A stretch of 64,000 nucleotides of DNA from Pseudodesulfovibrio sp. JC047 (GTDB taxonomy: Bacteria; Desulfobacterota; Desulfovibrionia; Desulfovibrionales; Desulfovibrionaceae), in contig NZ_WUEH01000004.1 of assembly GCF_010468615.1 (NCBI RefSeq), positions 143,725 through 207,724 of the forward strand. Reading direction: 5' to 3'. A program made the position numbers and the translations under genes. Below are positions 46,584-55,723 of this stretch, piece by piece. Numbering within the stretch: position 1 is the first letter of the stretch; the number at the start of each line of letters is the position of its first letter. The notes beneath the pieces were generated by a model. That model made no database searches. It worked only from the letters and a program-made list of their open reading frames with translations, and had not been told where the DNA came from.

Positions 46584-47887
46584 TGGACCCGATCACCATC
46601 GGCATCGTGGGCACCGTAGTGCTCCTCATTGCCATTTTTCTCTTCCGTATTCCTGTGGGATTCGCCATGGGCATCATCGGCTTCGTCGGTTTTGCCACCA
46701 TCTTGAACTGGAACGCGGCCACCGGAATGCTGGGCACGGAATTGTGGAATGTCTTTTCCAAATACGGATTGACCGTTGTCCCGCTTTTCATTCTCATGGG
46801 GCAAATCTGTTTCTATTCCGGGGTCAATGAACGGTTATACAAATCCGCTTATGCCTGGATGGGCGAAATTCGCGGCGGCATCGCCATGACGACGGTTCTG
46901 GCCTGTGCCGGATTCGCAGCCATCTGCGGGTCCAATTCGGCCACGGCAGCCACCATGTCCACGGTGGCCCTGCCCGAAATGAAAAAGTTCAGATACAGCC
47001 CAATTCTCTCCACCGGCGTGATCGCGGCCGGGGCCACGCTTGGCGTGGTCATCCCCCCGTCCGTCGTCCTCATCATCATCGGGCTGCAAACCAGTCAGTC
47101 CATTGCCCAGCTCTTTGTGGGCGGCATGGTCCCGGGCGTTCTCTTGACCGTCCTTTTTCTCGGCACCATCTGGTATCTCTGCAAAAAAAATCCGGATTGG
47201 GGTCCGGCCGGACCGGCCACCACGTTTTCGGAAAAGCTCAAATCCCTGCCCGGATCAATTGAAATGGTCATCCTGTTCTTTCTGGTCATGGGAGGCCTGT
47301 TCCTCGGCTTTTTCACCCCCACGGAAGCCGGAGCGGCCGGAGCGGGATTGTCCCTGCTCATCGCCACGATCTCAGGAAAAATGTCATGGAAAAAATTCCA
47401 ACTGGCCGTCAATGATTCCCTCAAGATTTCCTGCATGATTATGGTCATCATGCTCGGCGCAGTCATCTTTGGCCGTTTTCTGGCCATCACTCGCTTGCCG
47501 TTCGAGGCCGCCGGATGGGTCGCAGGGCTTCCCATCCCTCCCATGGTCATCATCGGCGTCATCTGCCTGATCTACGTCATCGGCGGCATGGTCATGGACG
47601 CGCTCGCCCTGTTGCTGGTGACCATCCCGATCTTTTTCCCGGTGGTCACGGCCATGGGATACGACCCGCTCTGGTTCGGCGTGCTCATCACCGTGGTCAC
47701 AACCCTCGGAGCCATCACTCCTCCCGTGGGGGTCAACACCTTCATCGTGGCGTCCATGGCGAAAGATGTACCCATGACCGATGTCTTCAAAGGGGTCTCC
47801 TACTTTGTCGCCGCCTATGTCCTGTGTGTCGCGCTCCTGATGCTCTTCCCTGACCTGGTGACATTCCTGCCCAGACTGATGCAATAA
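46583..47887 (+). CDS. dctM: TRAP transporter large membrane subunit
   Basis: 434 aa, about 12 helices, the ion-coupled permease unit of the TRAP system. Characteristic stretches are FALMGQICFYSG-like FILMGQICFYSGVNERLY, AAICGSNSATAATMSTVALP and GAITPPVGVNTFIV. The elevator-type fold is shared with SLC13 carriers. It ends the dctPQM operon; an envelope-protein gene follows after 88 bp on the same strand. Confidence 0.94.
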   Translation: MDPITIGIVGTVVLLIAIFLFRIPVGFAMGIIGFVGFATILNWNAATGMLGTELWNVFSKYGLTVVPLFILMGQICFYSGVNERLYKSAYAWMGEIRGGIAMTTVLACAGFAAICGSNSATAATMSTVALPEMKKFRYSPILSTGVIAAGATLGVVIPPSVVLIIIGLQTSQSIAQLFVGGMVPGVLLTVLFLGTIWYLCKKNPDWGPAGPATTFSEKLKSLPGSIEMVILFFLVMGGLFLGFFTPTEAGAAGAGLSLLIATISGKMSWKKFQLAVNDSLKISCMIMVIMLGAVIFGRFLAITRLPFEAAGWVAGLPIPPMVIIGVICLIYVIGGMVMDALALLLVTIPIFFPVVTAMGYDPLWFGVLITVVTTLGAITPPVGVNTFIVASMAKDVPMTDVFKGVSYFVAAYVLCVALLMLFPDLVTFLPRLMQ

Positions 47888-47975
47888 TCCGGGAGCACAC
47901 CTTTTGTCCGGGTACGGACACCTTTGCTTCGGCTGCACCTTGCCAACACGGCTGGTCAACCGATACACTTGAAGC

Positions 47976-50363
47976 ATGGCTGCCCCATTCTTGAAAAAAC
48001 TGGCGAAATGGTCGCTGCTCATCACACCGTGGCTGCTCGTCCTCGTGCTGGCAACCGGTTGGGTGCTGACATCCTTTGCACCGAGGTATCTGGAAAACGA
48101 AATTCCCCGGGTCATTTCGGCGATGGGCGTGGATATCACCGAGTTTCGCATCAACCACGCCGGTCTGTTTTCTGCGGACCTCGGCCCGGTCCAAATCGGG
48201 ACAGGCCCGACAGCCGTCACCTTCGCCTCGGTTCACCTGACGTACACACCAACGTCGTTGAAAGCCAAACGCGTGTCCGCCATCGAACTGGACGGGATCA
48301 GCCTGACCTGTTCGTATGAAAATGGCCGTCTCTCCCTGCCCATACTCGACCTGTTGCCGCAATCCGAATCGTCCGACACCACTGATGCCACGCTTCCCGA
48401 TCTGCCGTTTGAGACGTTGACCATCCGAAACGGTACACTGCATTGTTCCATCAATGGAACTCCGCTGTCCGTCCCCTTTGAAGCCACCCTGACTCCGGGA
48501 AAAACCATGCGCACATCCCTGCGCATCCGCCCTCGCGACCAGATGGTGAATCTCTCCGGAGAACTCGGACCGACCCTGAATGATCTCGCGCTCTCCATCC
48601 AGACCAACGAATTCCATTTGGGACCATTCTCCGACTTTTTCCCGATCCCCATAGCCGGACAGGTGGACCTCGACCTCACCGGCCACATGGATCGAGCGCG
48701 TCCCGATTCCCTGACCGCCGAATTCACCCTGACATCCCGGGAAAACGATCTTTCCGGACTGGGAATCAAACTGGTCGAGACCGCAGCCCTGTCTCTCTCC
48801 GGCACCATGACAAACCACACGATCACCTTTTCCATGAAGCCCGTATCCGTGGCAGCCCCTCTGCCCGTCACGGCCGCGATTCAATCGGGCACGATCAGCC
48901 CGAATTCCCTATTCGCCCAATTCACCCTGGCCGGAGCTGGCGTTGAAATGGGCGGACGATTCGAGGCCGACAAACTCCCGGACAACCCGCACGGACTCTG
49001 GGATGTGGCCCTGACCGCCGCCAATCCTGATGACATGACCATTGAAACGGCGGGGCGCATCATCCATCTGGCTGGATTCATTTTTTCACTGCGGGGAACG
49101 GCAGGACCGGACACCGCAGACGTGGTACTCGACTGCGGCACTCGCGGCGCGGGTCTGGGCACGACCTCGATACGGACCGGGAAAATGCGCGTGACCTTGC
49201 CGCTGGCGTGGCCCGTTCCCACACGCCATACCCCGGGTCGAATGACGCTCTCCTCCGTTCGTCTCGGAGACCGCACACTCGGCAACCTGACGGGCACAGT
49301 CCGCCAGCAGGGAACCGATCTGGCCTATTCCGGCACCCTGTCCACCCGGTTGTTGCCGAATCTGCGTATTCCGTTTTCCGGGCACAGCTCCATGATCAGC
49401 AACCGGAACTTGTTGAATTTCGGGATAGAGAACTACACCCTTCCCACCGGATTTTCACCGGGGAGTCTGGTCCCGGAACTCAATGAAATCATCCTGACCG
49501 GCACACTCAATGCGGACGGGTCCATTTCCATGAACAAGGACGGCATTCACAGCCGACTCTCAGGAAATTTCTCCAACGGCGAACTGACCGTGCAAGAAGG
49601 CACCACCTCCATGACCGGCATCCGGCTGTCATTCGCCACGCCGGATCTGCTCTCCATGCGCAGCGCACCGGCCCAGACCCTTTCCTTTGACACACTTCAA
49701 GCCGGAGCCATCCTCATTCGCAATGGCCAAATCATGTACCAGCTCGAACCCGAAGGCGTGATCCTGGTGGAACAGGCCCGTTTCAATTGGGCCGGGGGAC
49801 ACGTGTCCAGCCGGGCATTCAGGGTGGTGCCGAAATCCGACGCATATGATGTGACCATGTTCTGCTCGGAACTCAAGTTGTCGGAAATTCTCTCCCAACT
49901 CGGATTGGCCGAGGCACAGGGGGAAGCCGCCATGTCCGGGGAACTGCCCATCACCTGGCGCGATGGAAAACTTTCGTTCAACAGTGGATTCCTCCACTCC
50001 ACACCGGGACAGGGGGGGACCATCCGAGTCCGCGCCATGGACAACCTGGTGGCCGCCATTCCCGAAGGCACCCCTCAACGAGGACACATCGAATTGGCAC
50101 AGGCCGCAGTGCGGGATTTCGAATACAAATGGGTTCGCATCAAGGCGGACACTGTCGGTGAAGACCTGCTGGTCCGCCTGTCCGTGGATGGCAAGCCCGC
50201 CGGGACACTGCCCTTTGTCTACAAACGAGAATTCGGCGGATTCATGCGCGTCACCGGCGACGTCAAAGGCTCGAATTTTCAGGGACTCCGTCTGGACGTC
50301 AATTTCAGCGTGCCCCTGGATCGTATTTTACTGTATAAAGACATCATGAACGTACTTGAATAG
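47976..50363 (+). CDS. YdbH-like inner-membrane AsmA-type lipid-bridge protein
   Basis: 795 aa. One N-terminal membrane helix (WSLLITPWLLVLVLATGWVL) anchors a very long beta-rich periplasmic domain, the repeating-beta-groove layout of AsmA/YdbH proteins. The C-terminus (GGTIRVRAMDNL, VRLSVDGKPAGTLPF, LRLDVNFSVPLDRIL) matches the YdbH family. In E. coli YdbH joins the outer-membrane lipoprotein YnbE to form an intermembrane bridge for phospholipid transport. The two genes downstream here are YnbE- and YdbL-like, which supports the assignment more than sequence alone. Confidence 0.82.
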   Translation: MAAPFLKKLAKWSLLITPWLLVLVLATGWVLTSFAPRYLENEIPRVISAMGVDITEFRINHAGLFSADLGPVQIGTGPTAVTFASVHLTYTPTSLKAKRVSAIELDGISLTCSYENGRLSLPILDLLPQSESSDTTDATLPDLPFETLTIRNGTLHCSINGTPLSVPFEATLTPGKTMRTSLRIRPRDQMVNLSGELGPTLNDLALSIQTNEFHLGPFSDFFPIPIAGQVDLDLTGHMDRARPDSLTAEFTLTSRENDLSGLGIKLVETAALSLSGTMTNHTITFSMKPVSVAAPLPVTAAIQSGTISPNSLFAQFTLAGAGVEMGGRFEADKLPDNPHGLWDVALTAANPDDMTIETAGRIIHLAGFIFSLRGTAGPDTADVVLDCGTRGAGLGTTSIRTGKMRVTLPLAWPVPTRHTPGRMTLSSVRLGDRTLGNLTGTVRQQGTDLAYSGTLSTRLLPNLRIPFSGHSSMISNRNLLNFGIENYTLPTGFSPGSLVPELNEIILTGTLNADGSISMNKDGIHSRLSGNFSNGELTVQEGTTSMTGIRLSFATPDLLSMRSAPAQTLSFDTLQAGAILIRNGQIMYQLEPEGVILVEQARFNWAGGHVSSRAFRVVPKSDAYDVTMFCSELKLSEILSQLGLAEAQGEAAMSGELPITWRDGKLSFNSGFLHSTPGQGGTIRVRAMDNLVAAIPEGTPQRGHIELAQAAVRDFEYKWVRIKADTVGEDLLVRLSVDGKPAGTLPFVYKREFGGFMRVTGDVKGSNFQGLRLDVNFSVPLDRILLYKDIMNVLE

Positions 50364-50375
50364 GGAGACACAGCA

Positions 50376-50591
50376 ATGAAACCGAAACTCATGACGTTGG
50401 CGATATGTGGACTGTTTGTGGCCCTCTGGGGCTGTTCCACAAGCCACAAGGTCGAAGTCGCACCAGTGGAGGTCAAACCCATCCACATCACCATTGACGT
50501 CAACGTCAAGGTGGACAAGGAACTGGACGACTTCTTTTCTGACATCGACGAAACCCCTGTCGCCACACCGGAGGCACCCAATGCGCAATAA
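50376..50591 (+). CDS. YnbE-like outer-membrane lipoprotein
   Basis: 71 aa. The signal peptide ends with the lipobox LWGC (ALWGC-S), so Cys20 is lipidated. The mature part has VEVKPIHITIDVNVKVDKELDDFF, given here in two parts VKPIHITIDVNV and KVDKELDDFF, the conserved YnbE beta-strand that extends the YdbH groove. It sits between ydbH- and ydbL-like genes and overlaps the latter by 11 bp. Confidence 0.85.
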   Translation: MKPKLMTLAICGLFVALWGCSTSHKVEVAPVEVKPIHITIDVNVKVDKELDDFFSDIDETPVATPEAPNAQ

Positions 50592-50943
50592 CACACGACT
50601 CATCATCCTCACGGCCCTTGTTGTCTGCCTGGTGGGCAGCGTCGCTTTCGCCGGTCCGCTCAAGGACCGTATCATGGCCCGAAAACCGGCCGTTGCCGCC
50701 CTGCTCGCTGACGGAACCGTCGGCGAAAACAATCAGGGACTCCTCGAGTTCAGAGGCCCCCGAAAACAGGCTGACGTGGTCGCGGCGGAGAACAAGGATC
50801 GCACCACCGTGTATCAGGCCATTGCCAAGAAAACCGGCACTTCACCACAAGTGGTTGGCCAACGCCGTGCGGCCAAGGTCGCTCAATCCGCCCGACCCGG
50901 GACATGGATTCAAGACGCAAACGGACGCTGGTCCACCAAATAA
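50581..50943 (+). CDS. YdbL-like periplasmic protein (DUF1318)
   Basis: 120 aa with a Sec signal peptide (LIILTALVVCLVGSVAFAG). The mature protein matches DUF1318/YdbL: LKDRIMARKPAVAALLADG, GTVGENNQGLLEF, VVAAENKDRTTVYQAIAKKTG. In E. coli YdbL influences assembly of the YnbE-YdbH bridge. The start overlaps the ynbE-like gene's end, so the three are one translationally coupled operon. Confidence 0.87.
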   Translation: MRNNTRLIILTALVVCLVGSVAFAGPLKDRIMARKPAVAALLADGTVGENNQGLLEFRGPRKQADVVAAENKDRTTVYQAIAKKTGTSPQVVGQRRAAKVAQSARPGTWIQDANGRWSTK

Positions 50944-50962
50944 TTCATCCATCAAACGACAG

Positions 50963-50995
50963 GGCGGCGATATGGCATCTCGACATATCGCCGCC
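50963..50995 (+). terminator. Terminator after the YdbH-YnbE-YdbL operon
   Basis: GGCGGCGATATG (50963-50974) and CATATCGCCGCC (50984-50995) form a perfect 12-bp stem with a 9-nt loop, followed by a short T-rich stretch (TTCGCTTT). Confidence 0.75.
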
Positions 50996-51014
50996 TTCGC
51001 TTTAGGTTCTCCCC

Positions 51015-51917
51015 ATGCCAAAAGCTCAATTCATCACGGTGTCCGACGCCGAATCCGGTCAGAAACTCCTGCAATATCTCGAACGACGGTTAACCGGAGA
51101 CGTTCCGAAATCCGCCATCCAGAAATGGATTCGCAAGGGACAGGTCCGCGTGGACAAGGGGCGCAAGAAGCCCTTTGACCGAATAACCGCCGGGCAAATC
51201 GTCCGAATCCCTCCCTACACTCCAGGTGCAATCTCGGCCACGGTGACGACCGGCACACTCAAGATCGTGCATGAAGACGAATCCATCATGGCCATCGCCA
51301 AACCCGCCGGATTGGCGGCCCATGGCGGGGACAAGATCACGGATTCCGTCACGGCCCGATTGCGGTCCAGCCATGCGGACGCCGCATTCATGCCGACACT
51401 GGCCCACCGGCTGGATAGGGATACCTCGGGCCTGCTGCTCGCGGCCAAGACGTATGAAGCCCTGCGAACGCTCAACGACTGTTTTGCTGCGGGAAAAGTG
51501 GGCAAGCTCTACCTTGCCTGGGTTCAGGGAATATGGGCCGAAAAAGGCACCGTGCTTTTGGAAGACCGTCTGGGAAAAAACGGCGCACCCGGACAGGAGA
51601 AGGTCCACACCGGCACGGGGAAAACCGCCAAGGCCCTGGTCACGGGGCTGATTTCGAACCATGCACACAGTCTTGTCGCCATCCAGTTGCTCACCGGACG
51701 AACCCACCAGATTCGGGTCCAACTGGCCGCACGCAATCACCCGGTGTGCGGCGATCACAAATACGGACAGTCCAAAAAACGCACGACCATGCGACTGCAT
51801 TGCGCGGCCATGCGCGTCATGAAGACGACCATCACCCTTGCCCCAAACTGGTCCGGCTCATGGGACGTCCCATCTGATATCTTTAAACAGGCCTTATGCC
51901 TGTTGGACGACGCGTGA
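51015..51917 (+). CDS. RluA-family 23S rRNA pseudouridine synthase (RluC/RluD-like)
   Basis: 300 aa. An N-terminal S4-like RNA-binding region (KSAIQKWIRKGQVRVDKGRK) is followed by the catalytic domain with the motif HRLDRDTSGLLLAAKT, where the second Asp is the nucleophile, and LLTGRTHQIRVQLA. It converts uridines in large-subunit rRNA to pseudouridine; RluC is the closest guess by domain order. It converges on a lipoprotein gene with 2 bp between stops. Confidence 0.9.
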   Translation: MPKAQFITVSDAESGQKLLQYLERRLTGDVPKSAIQKWIRKGQVRVDKGRKKPFDRITAGQIVRIPPYTPGAISATVTTGTLKIVHEDESIMAIAKPAGLAAHGGDKITDSVTARLRSSHADAAFMPTLAHRLDRDTSGLLLAAKTYEALRTLNDCFAAGKVGKLYLAWVQGIWAEKGTVLLEDRLGKNGAPGQEKVHTGTGKTAKALVTGLISNHAHSLVAIQLLTGRTHQIRVQLAARNHPVCGDHKYGQSKKRTTMRLHCAAMRVMKTTITLAPNWSGSWDVPSDIFKQALCLLDDA

Positions 51918-51919
51918 CC

Positions 51920-52471
51920 CTATTGCAAAATCATGTGGATATTTTCATCCGCACTCGCATCAAAATCGGCCAGCATGTCAAACCGCTCGGCCATAACTTC
52001 ATCAAGTGATGTCCAATCTTCACACAAGGATTCATCGGTCGTGGGTGTCTGCAACTTGACCGCGGACACCACATCCGTATCCAATGTCGTGACATAGGTA
52101 CGAACCAATTTGCAGTACGCGCTCTGAAAAATTGTCTTTGGCGGATATTGCCTGGTGCTCGAAGCCGGAGCGTCCAGCGTAAACCCGATCAAATCCTCGA
52201 ATTCGGCACGCGGCATCTTTGACACGAGAATGACGGATTCGTCATCCGCACGATACAGGAAGCCATGAAAATCCGTTCCCTTGAAATCCCGCTTGATAAA
52301 TGAGTCATAGGTATACGCGCTCCCTATTTCCACGATCACGGTCTGGCCGGTCCGGGCCGAGGTATACACGACCCGGTTGTCGTCCCTGGCCTCATGCACC
52401 GGACCTTTTGCCGCACATCCAATGATGAACACCACTAGCATCAGAGGCACCAGTCTTGCTATCACACGCAT
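51920..52471 (-). CDS. Hypothetical lipoprotein
   Basis: 183 aa. The signal peptide ends in IIGC (VVFIIGCAAKG), a lipobox. The mature region begins with an SH3-like strand set (VVYTSARTGQTVIVEIGSAYTY) and ends in an acidic tail (ADFDASADENIHMIL). No family recognised. ATG 52471 has AAGGAG at 6 bases. It lies 10 bp after another lipoprotein gene and is cotranscribed with it. Confidence 0.75.
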   Translation of the reverse strand: MRVIARLVPLMLVVFIIGCAAKGPVHEARDDNRVVYTSARTGQTVIVEIGSAYTYDSFIKRDFKGTDFHGFLYRADDESVILVSKMPRAEFEDLIGFTLDAPASSTRQYPPKTIFQSAYCKLVRTYVTTLDTDVVSAVKLQTPTTDESLCEDWTSLDEVMAERFDMLADFDASADENIHMILQ

Positions 52472-52481
52472 GGTCATCTCC

Positions 52482-52910
52482 TTATTTCCAGCCAATCACT
52501 TCGTACCCCTTTTCTCGCAGGCACTTGGTGACAAAATTCTTGTGAATGGACGTCGGATCACCGGACTTACTGGCCTGATAGACCGTTGATCCTGCCGCAG
52601 CAGCACCAGCCGAAGCCCCGGCGGTTCGCAAAACGTCGTTGCCCATGATCGCCCCAAAAACAGCCCCGGCAGCCGCAGCCACACCAGCGGACGTGGCCAC
52701 ATTTTTCGCGGCTTCACCAGAATCATTGGCACTGGCTCCAGCGGCTTCGGCCTTCATGATGCAATCATCAATATCTGCCTGCGCCACCTGCATCCCCACG
52801 GAATCCAGATGAGTATTGGGATACAACACAGGTCGCTTGGGACCACATCCGACGACACACAGCACCAATCCAACCATCAGTAAAAAAAGGCAAATCCGTC
52901 TTCGTCCCAT
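52482..52910 (-). CDS. Glycine-zipper lipoprotein
   Basis: 142 aa. Signal peptide with lipobox VVGC. The centre is an Ala/Gly-rich glycine zipper (ATSAGVAAAAGAVFGAIMG, then AGASAGAAAAGSTVYQ), a membrane-interacting motif of many small envelope lipoproteins. It ends with a Cys-containing segment, VTKCLREKGYEVIGWK, seen in several Desulfovibrio lipoproteins. Function unknown. AGGAGG precedes the start; the BON-domain gene is divergent. Confidence 0.78.
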   Translation of the reverse strand: MGRRRICLFLLMVGLVLCVVGCGPKRPVLYPNTHLDSVGMQVAQADIDDCIMKAEAAGASANDSGEAAKNVATSAGVAAAAGAVFGAIMGNDVLRTAGASAGAAAAGSTVYQASKSGDPTSIHKNFVTKCLREKGYEVIGWK

Positions 52911-53077
52911 TGTGCAACCTCCTCAAGGAATCTTTCGGATACTTACGTATATACCACTTGGGCCACGGGGAAAAGCCCTCCGCACGCAATGATTTGCACA
53001 TCCTTGCGCCCCCAAGGGCAAATACGTATATAGACATAGTCTAGAAACTTGAACACACTTGACGCAAGGAGTCTTCC

Positions 53078-53635
53078 ATGCACCGTTTTTTCCCCATATT
53101 CATACTCATGCTGACCATTGCCTTCGGGGCTGTCCTTCAAGGGTGCGCCGTCTATGACGTTGCCGTCGAAGAACGCAATGCCAGTCAATGGGCCGATGAC
53201 AAATCCATTTCCTTTGTCATAGAAAAAGAATTCCTGGCCGATGACATGGTCAAATACCTCGATTTCGATGCCTACAGCTATGAAGGCCACGTCTACATCA
53301 TCGGCGAGTACGAAAGCCGCGCGCAAGTCGACCGGGCCGTACAGATCGCCAAGGCGACCGAAGGGGTCAAGACTGTCACAACCTACGTCTTGCCCAAACG
53401 CGCCCATGACTACTGCGGGACCACGGACAGCCTGGACATTTACGCAAAACTCAAGGAAAAACTCATCAGGGACAAGGATATCTGGTCCACCAACATCGAA
53501 TTCGAAGTGGTGCAATGCAATGTCGTCCTGGTGGGCCTGCTCGGCAGTAGCGGTGAAATTTCACGGGCCATCGGACACGCCAAAAGCGTTCCCGGCGTCC
53601 GCAATGTCAAATCATTCCTGAAAGTCAAGAGGTAG
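53078..53635 (+). CDS. BON-domain lipoprotein (DolP/OsmY-like)
   Basis: 185 aa with lipobox VLQGC. Two BON domains are visible, about residues 45-110 (SFVIEKEFLADDMVKYLDF, VYIIGEYESRAQVDRAVQIA) and 120-185 (LKEKLIRDKDIWSTNIEFEVV, VLVGLLGSSGEISRAIG). Proteins of this type bind anionic lipids and protect the outer membrane. AAGGAG precedes the ATG. An NlpC/P60 lipoprotein follows after 5 bp. Confidence 0.87.
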   Translation: MHRFFPIFILMLTIAFGAVLQGCAVYDVAVEERNASQWADDKSISFVIEKEFLADDMVKYLDFDAYSYEGHVYIIGEYESRAQVDRAVQIAKATEGVKTVTTYVLPKRAHDYCGTTDSLDIYAKLKEKLIRDKDIWSTNIEFEVVQCNVVLVGLLGSSGEISRAIGHAKSVPGVRNVKSFLKVKR

Positions 53636-53640
53636 GCACC

Positions 53641-54159
53641 ATGAGCGACGCCATACGCCACCGTATCGCCCGCTCCTGTCTGCTGCTCTGCACGATGATG
53701 ACCGTCACCCTGCTTGCAGGGTGCGGGACCACCTCTATCGCACCGCCGCCCCCGGAGAGGGTCCCCCACCTTCAACCGGCGTCGCCCAAGGCCGCGTCCG
53801 TTGTGCGGACCGCACGGGTCTTGATTGGGTACCCGTACCGATGGGGTGGCCACACCCCTGAAGTCGGATTCGATTGTTCCGGGCTGGTCTGGTTCGTGTA
53901 CCGGCAAAACGGCATTGCCCTTCCCCGGGTGTCATGGCAGCAATTCCACGCAGGACAACCAATCACCCGACAAAATATCCAGCCGGGCGACCTGATCTTC
54001 TATGACGTCAGTGCCTCGCGAAAATCTCTGCACGTCGGCATCGTCACGGACCGAGGTACCTTTGTCCACGCCCCCAGTTCCGGCAAGAAAGTCATGGAAT
54101 CCAGTCTGTATTCTCCCTATTGGAGACAGCACTATCTCGGTACTCGTCGTATCCTTTAG
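53641..54159 (+). CDS. NlpC/P60 family lipoprotein peptidase
   Basis: 172 aa. Lipobox LLAGC near residue 28, a Pro-rich linker, then the cysteine peptidase domain: YRWGGHTPEVGFDCSGLVWF with the nucleophilic Cys, HVGIV with catalytic His, and FVHAPSSG. It should cleave D-Glu-mDAP bonds in peptidoglycan. It forms an operon with the BON lipoprotein and overlaps the convergent DUF697 gene by 4 bp. Confidence 0.92.
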   Translation: MSDAIRHRIARSCLLLCTMMTVTLLAGCGTTSIAPPPPERVPHLQPASPKAASVVRTARVLIGYPYRWGGHTPEVGFDCSGLVWFVYRQNGIALPRVSWQQFHAGQPITRQNIQPGDLIFYDVSASRKSLHVGIVTDRGTFVHAPSSGKKVMESSLYSPYWRQHYLGTRRIL

Positions 54160-55547
54160 CGTTCATCCTTTTTCGATTTCCATTTCGTGCGGGAAAACAT
54201 GTCCCGAAATGACCGAACGGATTTCCCGACCGAGTGTCCGGCCGATCGAATCACGCCTTTGGTCCGGTCAGCCCCACCATCCACGGTCTTCACGACCGAC
54301 CCGAGTTTGTCAGTCACTGTCTGGGCGGACTGTTCCACCTTTCGAATGGACCGCTTCACGCCGTTGGCAGCGGTATCCACCACCTGCTCGGTGGTTTTGG
54401 CAATGGATTGTGCCCCATGCTTCACTGATCGGGCCGACCCGGTCACGCCATTCTTGACCGCTCTGGCCGAACCTGTCACCCCCTGCTTGACCGCTTTGGC
54501 CGAGCCTTTCACTCCACGGCCGACGGACTGTGCCGAAGAAGACACCCCCCGGCCCACGGATTTGGCCCCGGAGCCAACAGTTCCAGCCGCTCCGGTCACG
54601 GACGCCCCCATGGTCTTGACCGCTTTTTTCGCACCTTTTTTCATGGCGCGAGTCGATCCCTTGAGCAACAAGGCCGTCACTTGCGTCACGGTCTCGCCAC
54701 TGATGGACATGAACATTTTCGACGCTTCCAATGTGGCACAGCGGCGCATACGTCCCTTGGAATCCAGATCAAGACTCATGTAATTCCGGGCCACGATGCC
54801 GCACCGCATGGTCAGCAAGGCATTGGTCGAACCACTCAAGATGGATGCGGTCACGGTTCCGGCAATGGCCTCGGCCCCGGGCATGGCCCCCACCGCAGAA
54901 CTGGCGATCATCGGGCCCATCAATTCGTGGATCGATTCTTCAATGCCGAATTCCTCAATACTCCCGGCCAAAAACGACGTGGCCGCAATATTCGCATACA
55001 GATTGATAAGTTCTCGATAATGCGGACGCTGATTGTAAATTTTAGAAATACGCCATGCCAAACGAGAGATGAGAAACAGCACGACCAAGGAATCGAGCCG
55101 ACCATTTTGCGACACCGCCGTGCCGATGAAAACCCGCTTTGCGGTGCTGCGAATCTCCTGATTTGCCCGGTCCCGCAACAGGGCAAGCCCGGCGTCCAGA
55201 TCGGATGCATCCGCGACCCGAACCGCCGCCTCTTTCAAAAGACGATTCTTGCCCAGCCGCTTGACCAGGGTCTGACGGAATTTGACCATCTCCTCGGGCG
55301 AGGGGTCGGCGTGCACCATCATGGGGCGGGGGCGCAACAAGGCAGCCGCCACGAGCCAACCGAATGAGATGATGACGACAATCAACAGGCTCCAGAAAAC
55401 CCACGGAGCCGCTTCCGCATTGATCCGCCCTGCAAATTCGGACAAGCCGACAATGCAATCGTATATGAAGGCGAAAAACGCCCCAATGATGATGACACCC
55501 ACAAGCGTCACAAAATGACGCATCTGCCTGGACACATTTCCCTCCAT
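54156..55547 (-). CDS. DUF697 (YcjF-like) membrane protein with 11-residue repeat tail
   Basis: 463 aa. Two N-terminal membrane helices (VTLVGVIIIGAFFAFIYD; WVFWSLLIVVIISFGWLVAA) precede a DUF697-type helical domain at about 125-300 (GTAVSQNGRLDSLVVLFL, AMPGAEAIAGTVTASIL). From about 310 to 440 the sequence is a run of 11-residue units such as SVGRGVKGSAK, AVKQGVTGSAR, AVKNGVTGSAR and SVKHGAQSIAK, rich in Gly, Ala, Ser and Lys/Arg. Such periodicity fits a long amphipathic helix lying on a membrane. The role is unknown. Confidence 0.8.
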   Translation of the reverse strand: MEGNVSRQMRHFVTLVGVIIIGAFFAFIYDCIVGLSEFAGRINAEAAPWVFWSLLIVVIISFGWLVAAALLRPRPMMVHADPSPEEMVKFRQTLVKRLGKNRLLKEAAVRVADASDLDAGLALLRDRANQEIRSTAKRVFIGTAVSQNGRLDSLVVLFLISRLAWRISKIYNQRPHYRELINLYANIAATSFLAGSIEEFGIEESIHELMGPMIASSAVGAMPGAEAIAGTVTASILSGSTNALLTMRCGIVARNYMSLDLDSKGRMRRCATLEASKMFMSISGETVTQVTALLLKGSTRAMKKGAKKAVKTMGASVTGAAGTVGSGAKSVGRGVSSSAQSVGRGVKGSAKAVKQGVTGSARAVKNGVTGSARSVKHGAQSIAKTTEQVVDTAANGVKRSIRKVEQSAQTVTDKLGSVVKTVDGGADRTKGVIRSAGHSVGKSVRSFRDMFSRTKWKSKKDER

Positions 55548-55652
55548 GCCATGGTGCTCTCCATGCTTTCCGGCCCACGATCAGACCTGTGCTTCAAGCC
55601 CTGCCCGTACCGCTGAAAAAACGGAATTTCAAGGGTGTGCAACGTTCACCAC

Positions 55653-55695
55653 AAAAAAACTCAAGCCCACGAAGTCGAAACCATGTGGACTTGAG
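55653..55695 (-). terminator. Terminator of the small exported protein gene
   Basis: On the minus strand CTCAAGTCCAC (55695-55685) pairs with GTGGGCTTGAG (55670-55660) with one wobble pair, followed by TTTTTTTG. Confidence 0.82.
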
Positions 55696-55723
55696 CAAAA
55701 ACGTGCAGTGAACAACGACCTGT

